NCBI GenBank assembly: GCA_023132505.1
Contig: JAGLYE010000026.1
Location: 1-11,463, forward strand
Direction of reading: 5' to 3'
DNA: 11,463 nucleotides
From: Bacteroidales bacterium
GTDB taxonomy: Bacteria > Bacteroidota > Bacteroidia > Bacteroidales > B18-G4
Shown here: positions 7,389 through 11,463 of the stretch, one piece after another
How positions within the stretch are numbered: the stretch's first letter is position 1
Layout of the letters: each line of letters opens with the position of its first letter
Notes under the pieces: model-generated
The model's input: the letters and a program-made list of their open reading frames with translations, nothing else
Told to the model about the DNA's origin: nothing
The model's database searches: none
Translations under genes and position numbers: made by a program

Positions 7389-7829
7389 TTATTCCGGGAC
7401 ATATTCACTAAAGCTCCCGTCACGGTAGAAAAACACGATCTTATCGATAGTTTTTGAGCCGGCAGCAGACTCCCTGTTGCCGGTTTTTGCTTTTTTAGGC
7501 CTAAGCTTTGCCTCAACAGCCATTTCCTGGGTTTTTTCTGTCACTTCCTCTGTATCTGAATCCAATTCAATGCTGGTTTGATGGCCTTCTTTCACATTAT
7601 TACCACTAATATCCTCATTGAATTGTAAAACCTCTCCCTTTCCGGTCAATAACCAATCTGCATTTATTTCAGGATAGCTATCAATTATTTTAGTAATAAA
7701 ATCCAGGCTCGGTTTATTTCGGCCCGATAAAACATGAGATACACTTGAGCGCTGTACACCGATCTCATCGGCGAACTGAGATGCACTCATTTTCTTCATT
7801 TTTAGCAGTCGTGATATTCTTTCAATCAT
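7389..7829 (-). CDS. XRE-family helix-turn-helix transcriptional regulator
   Basis: The 146-residue product begins with an XRE/Cro-type DNA-binding domain (about 3-60): ISRLLKMKKMSASQFADEIG, then QRSSVSHVLSGRNKPSLDF as the second and recognition helices. It continues with the phrase PEINADWLLTGKGE (53-66), common in Bacteroidota members. A long acidic then basic low-complexity linker (about 70-127) follows. A short conserved-looking tail, DKIVFFYRDGSFSEYVPE (129-146), may be an oligomerisation or sensing element. The ligand and targets are unknown. Upstream lie a recognisable promoter and several palindromic repeats, one over the expected transcription start, so autoregulation is likely but inferred. 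The KKAKTGNRESAAG part of the linker (112-124) is encoded by DNA that forms the terminator of the opposing ndk gene. Confidence 0.9.
   Translation of the reverse strand: MIERISRLLKMKKMSASQFADEIGVQRSSVSHVLSGRNKPSLDFITKIIDSYPEINADWLLTGKGEVLQFNEDISGNNVKEGHQTSIELDSDTEEVTEKTQEMAVEAKLRPKKAKTGNRESAAGSKTIDKIVFFYRDGSFSEYVPE
7459..7496 (+). terminator. Rho-independent terminator for ndk, embedded in the XRE gene
   Basis: CCGGCAGCAG (7459-7468) pairs with CTGTTGCCGG (7474-7483): ten base pairs including one G-U, with the 5-nt loop ACTCC. TTTTTGCTTTTTT follows (7484-7496). The orientation is plus, about 75 nt after the ndk stop codon. It is antisense to codons 112-124 of the XRE gene. Confidence 0.85.
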
Positions 7830-7832
7830 TGT

Positions 7833-7921
7833 TTACAATAGTAACAAAGGATAAATTGTGTTTACAAATATACAAAATATATTCGTTACATGTGTGATTC
7901 GCTTATTGGTTACAAATGTAA
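7833..7921. repeat. Cluster of operator-like TTACA-N2-TGTAA palindromes near the XRE promoter
   Basis: The perfect site TTACAAATGTAA is at 7910-7921. Imperfect versions are at 7886-7897 (TTACA-TG-TGTGA), 7862-7873 (TTACA-AA-TATAC) and 7833-7844 (TTACA-AT-AGTAA). Centres are 24, 24 and 29 nt apart. They lie upstream of, inside and just downstream of the predicted XRE promoter, as expected of an autoregulatory operator. Binding by the XRE protein is inferred. Confidence 0.5.
7845..7877 (-). promoter_or_regulatory. Putative promoter of the XRE regulator gene
   Basis: On the minus strand TTTTG (plus 7873-7877) is followed after 19 nt by TATCCTTTG (plus 7845-7853). This is the Bacteroidota -33/-7 arrangement with one extra base inside the -7 element. 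The expected start point, about 6-8 nt downstream, falls within the palindrome at 7833-7844, just before the ATG at 7829. Confidence 0.55.
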
Positions 7922-8193
7922 TCAAGCATTCATGACTAAGATTCGTATTTTAATTTATTATTATACTGCACATTAAGTATGTTATAACAATGAAATGAAA
8001 AAAATTTGATTAACTTAATGTTATACTTTAAATACATTCTGTATATAACTGAGTTGTAAGGTACATTGATAATATATTCACTCTATTTTTACTAAATTTT
8101 ACAATTGTTAATATAATGATCATAATCATAATTAATATACATAAGTAAACGAATACTTATTTTACTGTGATACTGTGTGTTATGACATATTGT

Positions 8194-8205
8194 TTACAAA
8201 TGTAA
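8194..8205. repeat. Distal perfect copy of the TTACAAATGTAA palindrome
   Basis: This is an exact second copy of the site at 7910-7921; 13 nt including the next T are identical. It lies about 85 nt before the predicted -33 box of the outer-membrane protein gene. A further 4-of-5 half-site match, TTACA-AT-TGTTA, is at 8099-8110. The shared motif may link both divergent genes to one regulator. Confidence 0.5.
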
Positions 8206-8290
8206 TTATAATTGTAACTATAATTATTATGGGCTGGTTTATACTAATTCCGTCATGATCCGGAGAAAGAATTTCGATAATGATTGTTTT

Positions 8291-8323
8291 TTTTGCGATC
8301 TCATTAATGTATGCTTAAATTTG
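8291..8323 (+). promoter_or_regulatory. Putative promoter of the outer-membrane protein gene
   Basis: TTTTG (8291-8295) is followed after 20 nt by TAAATTTG (8316-8323), a full match to the Bacteroidota -33 / -7 TAnnTTTG pattern with correct spacing. The expected start point is near 8330, about 12 nt before the ATG at 8342. This argues against the longer reading frame from 8255. Confidence 0.7.
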
Positions 8324-8341
8324 CTTATGCCTGGTTTCATT

Positions 8342-10306
8342 ATGAAATGCAATACACATTTTTACCTGATCCTTATGGCGGTCCTTCTGATCAGCTGCCC
8401 TACCCTGCTATGGGGCCAGAATTATGGTAGGATCAAAAACGTAAAGGTTAAGGGAGGAAGGTTTTTCATTTCTGCAGATACGAATTACTTTGTAAAAAAC
8501 GATTCATTCATCTTGATCCCGGTTAATATGGATTATATGATCTCACGCTATCCACCGATCAATGATGCCGATACTTACAAAAACATCCGAAAAAAGGCAT
8601 CCTCAAGCAAATTGATGAAATCCCTGTATCAAATGACCTTTGTCGATCCCAAAACCGGACAGGCGACTGCCAGCAAGCAACTTAGCAATAGTGCAAGCCC
8701 TTTTGATGCATATGAGGGAAAAATAATCAGGAATATCAAATTCACTACACTTGAACCATTTGGTCCCAGTTTGCATGATACTTCCGGTGTACCATATACA
8801 TGGTTTGGTAAGTTCGGGAATTCAGTGCATATCAAGACCAGGTCATATATACTGAGAAGCAATCTGCTGATAAGTAGTGGTGAACTGATCGACCCCCTCG
8901 TATTGGCTGATAATGAGGTGTTAATGAGAAACCTGCCATATATAGACGACACAAGGATTGTGATCGTACCTATTGAAAATACTGATTCGGTGGACCTCTT
9001 ATTCATCACCAAGGACAAATTTTCCTTTGGAATCAATCCTATCATTAAAACTGCCAGCAATATCTCAATTAAAGTATGGAATGAAAACCTTTACGGCTTG
9101 GGACACAGAGTAGGAGGTGAAGTATCGATAATTACGAACAGGTCGCCGGTTGTACATTTCGACGCAGGGCAGTACACTATACAGAACATAAACGGGTCAT
9201 TTATCAGGGGGGATCTAGGTTATGTCTATATTGATGATCAGCATCAGTATAATATCAGCTTCTCAAGAGGATACCTCCCTCCCACCATAAATACCGGCCT
9301 GGGCATGAGTTATAAGAGATATGTATTCGATGATTATTTTGTGGACCAAGATTCTATTTATATAATACAGGACGTTGACCTTGAGTTTCAAAGTGCATAC
9401 CTGGGACATGCTTTTAACATATATGATAATCCGGACTCAAAACTGCATGGGATTTACCTGACGCCGGGATTTACAATAATCAATAAACATTACCTTAAAC
9501 GACCATATGTAACCACCGAATACATAGGCAGATACAGGAATACAATTCAATTCCTGGGGAGTATTAGCCTCTCACAGAATAACTTTTATGAATCAAATTA
9601 TTTCTTTGAATTCGGGAGAACAGAAAACGTCCCTTACGGTTTCATCCTGAACCTGACAGCCGGGCTTGAATCCGGGGAGCACTATAACAGGCTTTATTCG
9701 GGATTTACGTTTTCAGCCAGTGACTATATCAATAAATTCGGTTACCTCTTCGGGGAAATCCGCATTGGCGGTTATTACAAGGATAACAATTTAGAGGAGG
9801 GCTTGCTGAAAATCAGTATTAATCATGCTTCCAGGCTTTTTCGCTTCAGGCATAGTCATGTCAGATTGTTCAGCAGCCTATGGTATACAATGGGATTTGA
9901 CAGGCTCCCGGGAGAATTCCTGCGGTTTGACGGAGATAATGGTATCCATGGCTTTAGCAGCAACCTGCTTATTGGTCAGGAACGCCTGAGCTTTCATATT
10001 GAACCGGTAGTTTTTACACCATGGGTATTCCTGGGTTTCCGCTTTGTTTTCTTTGGGTACGCATCATTCGGCATGATCGGACCCGGGAATAAAGCCATCT
10101 TTGACACTTATCTTTATTCCGGATACGGATTGGGTATCAGGATAAGGAATGATAACCTGGTTTTAAATACCCTGGAACTAAGTATAGGTATTTATCCAAA
10201 TTCTCCATCCGATCAGGACAACCTGATATTCAATATGGGTGGGATCCCCACACACAAATTCGATAATTTCCTTCCGAATCCGCCGGGAGTACAAGCCTTT
10301 AGATAG
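8342..10306 (+). CDS. POTRA/beta-barrel outer-membrane protein (BamA/TamA-like superfamily)
   Basis: The 654-residue product starts at the ATG at 8342. That start gives a signal peptide (hydrophobic residues 7-24, cleavage probably near LLWG-Q) and lies just after a good promoter; the 29 extra in-frame residues from 8255 do not resemble a signal. The mature N-terminus (about 27-125) has alternating strands and a lysine/serine-rich stretch (NIRKKASSSKLMKSLYQMTF) of a type I associate with Bacteroidota outer-membrane proteins. A POTRA-like unit follows (about 126-225): EGKIIRNIKFTTLEPFG, then a helix in TRSYILRSNLLISSGELIDPLVLADNEVLMRNLPYI and strands ending DSVDLLFITKD. From about 228 to the C-terminus the sequence is aromatic-rich with alternating hydrophobic residues, typical of a transmembrane barrel. 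Roles in outer-membrane protein insertion or export are plausible but unproven. The XRE gene is divergent, and the 3' end lies 4 nt from the Gre-like gene. Confidence 0.8.
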   Translation: MKCNTHFYLILMAVLLISCPTLLWGQNYGRIKNVKVKGGRFFISADTNYFVKNDSFILIPVNMDYMISRYPPINDADTYKNIRKKASSSKLMKSLYQMTFVDPKTGQATASKQLSNSASPFDAYEGKIIRNIKFTTLEPFGPSLHDTSGVPYTWFGKFGNSVHIKTRSYILRSNLLISSGELIDPLVLADNEVLMRNLPYIDDTRIVIVPIENTDSVDLLFITKDKFSFGINPIIKTASNISIKVWNENLYGLGHRVGGEVSIITNRSPVVHFDAGQYTIQNINGSFIRGDLGYVYIDDQHQYNISFSRGYLPPTINTGLGMSYKRYVFDDYFVDQDSIYIIQDVDLEFQSAYLGHAFNIYDNPDSKLHGIYLTPGFTIINKHYLKRPYVTTEYIGRYRNTIQFLGSISLSQNNFYESNYFFEFGRTENVPYGFILNLTAGLESGEHYNRLYSGFTFSASDYINKFGYLFGEIRIGGYYKDNNLEEGLLKISINHASRLFRFRHSHVRLFSSLWYTMGFDRLPGEFLRFDGDNGIHGFSSNLLIGQERLSFHIEPVVFTPWVFLGFRFVFFGYASFGMIGPGNKAIFDTYLYSGYGLGIRIRNDNLVLNTLELSIGIYPNSPSDQDNLIFNMGGIPTHKFDNFLPNPPGVQAFR

Positions 10307-10310
10307 CTGA

Positions 10311-10763
10311 CTATGAGATCTCCAGAATGTTGATTTTTTGTCCGCGAAACTCAAATGAGTCTCCCGCTTTCATACCTTCCATTGCCTTAAAAATTGGTAC
10401 TCCCGGTGAGATAACAAAGTAATCCCCTCCCCTGCATTCAATTTTACCAAGGCCCACTGAGATAAATATTTTCTGCATGTTTGTAACTACGACAGCACCG
10501 AATTCCACAATATCGCTTGTTTTCTCAGCATTTACCTTTTCAAGAATGTTGCGCTGTTCTAAGATCTTATATAATTGCTGGCCAAACAGATCCCTTTTCC
10601 TTAGCAATTGGGCTCGATAGGAATCGTAACGATCTTTTGGCTGGCCATAATCATTTGCGCTTTGCTGGGCTTCATCCATTACCTTCCGGAGGGAAGCAAC
10701 ACGATCGTCGATCTCGTCAAAGCAAGCGTTCAACAGTTCCTTTTTAAATTCTAATAATTTCAT
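10311..10763 (-). CDS. GreA/GreB-like transcription elongation factor-related protein
   Basis: The 150-residue product has a predicted N-terminal helical hairpin (about 3-78) with a polar turn around SANDYGQPKDRYDSY (35-49). A small C-terminal domain (about 85-150) follows, ending ISPGVPIFKAMEGMKAGDSFEFRGQKINILEI. The C-terminal part resembles the FKBP-like RNA-polymerase-binding domain of GreA/GreB (SP-x-A, GK-x-GD, I-x-I pattern), and the two-part layout matches Gre factors. In Bacteroidota this family is often labelled 3-oxoacyl-ACP synthase; no ketosynthase motifs are present, so that label is wrong. The turn has acidic residues (Asp38, Asp44, Asp47), but whether they act like the GreA tip acids is unknown. 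The start is the ATG at 10763; the TTG at 10778 lies at the expected transcription start of the promoter. It converges with the outer-membrane protein gene. Confidence 0.75.
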   Translation of the reverse strand: MKLLEFKKELLNACFDEIDDRVASLRKVMDEAQQSANDYGQPKDRYDSYRAQLLRKRDLFGQQLYKILEQRNILEKVNAEKTSDIVEFGAVVVTNMQKIFISVGLGKIECRGGDYFVISPGVPIFKAMEGMKAGDSFEFRGQKINILEIS

Positions 10764-10781
10764 AAAATTTGGGCTCAATCA

Positions 10782-10813
10782 TAAAAATAAACATTTTAAG
10801 GCTGTTTTCAAAA
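10782..10813 (-). promoter_or_regulatory. Putative promoter of the Gre-like gene
   Basis: On the minus strand TTTTG (plus 10809-10813) is followed after 19 nt by TATTTTTA (plus 10782-10789), one mismatch from TAnnTTTG. The predicted start point is near 10775, about 12 nt before the ATG at 10763, a leader length like that of the outer-membrane protein gene. Confidence 0.55.
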
Positions 10814-10886
10814 TTTTATTATGAAATTTGTGGCAGGAATTATTATGTACCCTTCATCATCATTTGTATATAAATGATATAATACC

Positions 10887-11435
10887 ATGACAGATCAGCA
10901 GGAAGCAGGCAACCACAAAAAACAGATCATTGAATTGCTAACGGTTGCAAATGAATATTGCATGTTTATCGAAAAGGCTTATGATTACAGCAAGGAAGAT
11001 ATCCTGCAATACATCCACAGGATTTCCCCACTCATGTACCTTAAGGGTTCGCTTATTCCTGAATATAAGCCGGAAAACCCGGAAGCTTACGAAAGATATG
11101 TTACAGAAGAGGTATGGGAAAATATCTTTAATGAACTGCGGACCAAATTTGGCAAGGACGACGAATTCTGGTTTATTGATGAAGTAAGCTTTCAGGGAGA
11201 TGAGATCACAAAAGGCAGCATGGCTGAACACCTAACCGACATCTACCAGGACCTGAAGGATTTGGTTTTCCTGTACAACAAAAATACGGCTGATGCTATT
11301 ATCAATGCCATTGCCGAATGCAGGCACCTTTATCATACCAATTGGGGGTATAAAACGCTCAGGGTGCAGAAAAACATCCATCACTTGCTGTATCAGCAAG
11401 CTATAAAAGATGATTATTCCGATCTGGATGAATAG
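10887..11435 (+). CDS. DUF5063 domain-containing protein
   Basis: The 182-residue, acidic and probably cytoplasmic protein has no signal peptide or membrane segment. It looks largely helical, with several tryptophan/aromatic positions: YCMFIEKAYDYS (25-36), EEVWENIFNELRTKFG (74-89), DEFWFIDE (92-99), LTDIYQDLKDLVFLY (116-130) and a C-terminal HLYHTNWGYKTLRVQKNIHHLLYQ (about 147-170). I recognise this pattern as DUF5063, a Bacteroidota protein of unknown function; no catalytic motif is evident. The ATG at 10887 follows an AT-rich stretch, and no convincing TAnnTTTG promoter was found in the 123 nt upstream. It is divergent from the Gre-like gene. Its stop codon TAG is the first three bases of a heptanucleotide tandem repeat. 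The family call is fairly sure; the function is unknown. Confidence 0.8.
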   Translation: MTDQQEAGNHKKQIIELLTVANEYCMFIEKAYDYSKEDILQYIHRISPLMYLKGSLIPEYKPENPEAYERYVTEEVWENIFNELRTKFGKDDEFWFIDEVSFQGDEITKGSMAEHLTDIYQDLKDLVFLYNKNTADAIINAIAECRHLYHTNWGYKTLRVQKNIHHLLYQQAIKDDYSDLDE

Positions 11436-11463
11436 GCGGTAAGCAGTAGGCGGTAGGCAGTAG
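11433..11463 (+). repeat. Heptanucleotide tandem repeat (TAGGCRG-like), running off the window
   Basis: Four 7-nt units are visible: TAGGCGG, TAAGCAG, TAGGCGG and TAGGCAG, followed by TAG at the window edge. They can also be read as two 14-nt units differing at one base. The first unit supplies the TAG stop of the DUF5063 gene. The array probably continues past the window. Confidence 0.85.

Larger units (their letters stand above)
7830..8341. other. 512-nt AT-rich intergenic region between the XRE and outer-membrane protein genes
   Basis: No supported gene or RNA is seen here. An in-frame extension of the outer-membrane protein gene reaches back to 8255, but a promoter lies within it. The segment is very AT-rich compared with its flanks and is rich in short inverted repeats. 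It holds a promoter at each end and repeated TTACA/TGTAA palindromes, so it looks regulatory. Confidence 0.7.

Noticed and set aside
7395..7419. Hairpin CGGGA/TCCCG just after the ndk stop as terminator
   Set aside because: The stem is only 5 bp with a 15-nt loop and no T run; the hairpin at 7459-7496 is far better.
8255..8341. N-terminal extension of the outer-membrane protein from the ATG at 8255
   Set aside because: The extra 29 residues precede and spoil the signal peptide, and a well-spaced promoter lies within the extension.
7830..8341. CRISPR array, attachment site or mobile-element remnant in the AT-rich intergenic region
   Set aside because: The repeats are short palindromes with irregular spacing, there are no spacer units, no transposase or integrase fragment, and no terminal inverted repeats.
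8629..9060. Minus-strand open frame of 143 codons inside the outer-membrane protein gene
   Set aside because: It is antisense to the POTRA-like region, its translation resembles no family, and no promoter or start context supports it.
10214..10250. Small hairpins (ATCAGG-ACAA-CCTGAT and GTGGG-ATC-CCCAC) near the end of the outer-membrane protein gene as terminators for the Gre-like gene
   Set aside because: Neither is followed by a T run on the minus strand, so they are probably coding-sequence coincidences.

Overview
The window looks like chromosomal DNA from a member of the Bacteroidota, most likely Bacteroidales or a related marine or sediment lineage. The evidence is: (i) typical Bacteroidota forms of UvrB, CysQ, Ndk and DHH phosphoesterase; (ii) lipoprotein FKBP isomerases; (iii) an XRE regulator containing 'PEINADWLLTGKGE'; (iv) the GreA/GreB-like protein often mislabelled '3-oxoacyl-ACP synthase' in this phylum, and a DUF5063 protein; (v) the phylum's -7 promoter element TAnnTTTG in front of several transcription units; and (vi) almost no Shine-Dalgarno sequences. 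No RNA genes, CRISPR array, phage genes or insertion sequences are visible.

Layout. At 1-3877 (+ strand) lie the 3' part of a membrane-anchored endonuclease/exonuclease/phosphatase protein, then uvrB and cysQ, which are 3 nt apart. A strong minus-strand terminator at 3886-3918 separates these from a minus-strand operon (6880 back to 3938). That operon encodes a DHH/NrnA-type phosphoesterase, a one-domain FKBP lipoprotein and a three-domain FKBP lipoprotein. A divergent intergenic region of about 80 nt leads to ndk (+). Ndk runs tail-to-tail, with a 4-nt gap, into an XRE-family regulator (-). A 512-nt AT-rich intergenic region follows, carrying promoters and repeated TTACA-N2-TGTAA palindromes. 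Next come a large POTRA/beta-barrel outer-membrane protein (+), a Gre-like protein (-, again a 4-nt tail-to-tail gap) and a DUF5063 gene (+). The DUF5063 stop codon lies inside a heptanucleotide tandem repeat that runs off the window.

How the genes work together. The window is mainly housekeeping: DNA repair (UvrB), nucleotide and pAp turnover (CysQ, the DHH phosphoesterase, Ndk), envelope protein folding (two lipoprotein FKBPs, a BamA/TamA-like outer-membrane protein) and transcription (XRE, Gre-like). I do not see a clearly new multi-gene system. The observations most worth following are the operator-like array between the XRE gene and the outer-membrane protein gene, the ndk terminator embedded in the XRE coding region, and the three-domain FKBP lipoprotein whose active site looks complete only in its last domain. 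Several starts were moved downstream of the longest open frame because a promoter, signal peptide or family N-terminus supports the shorter form.
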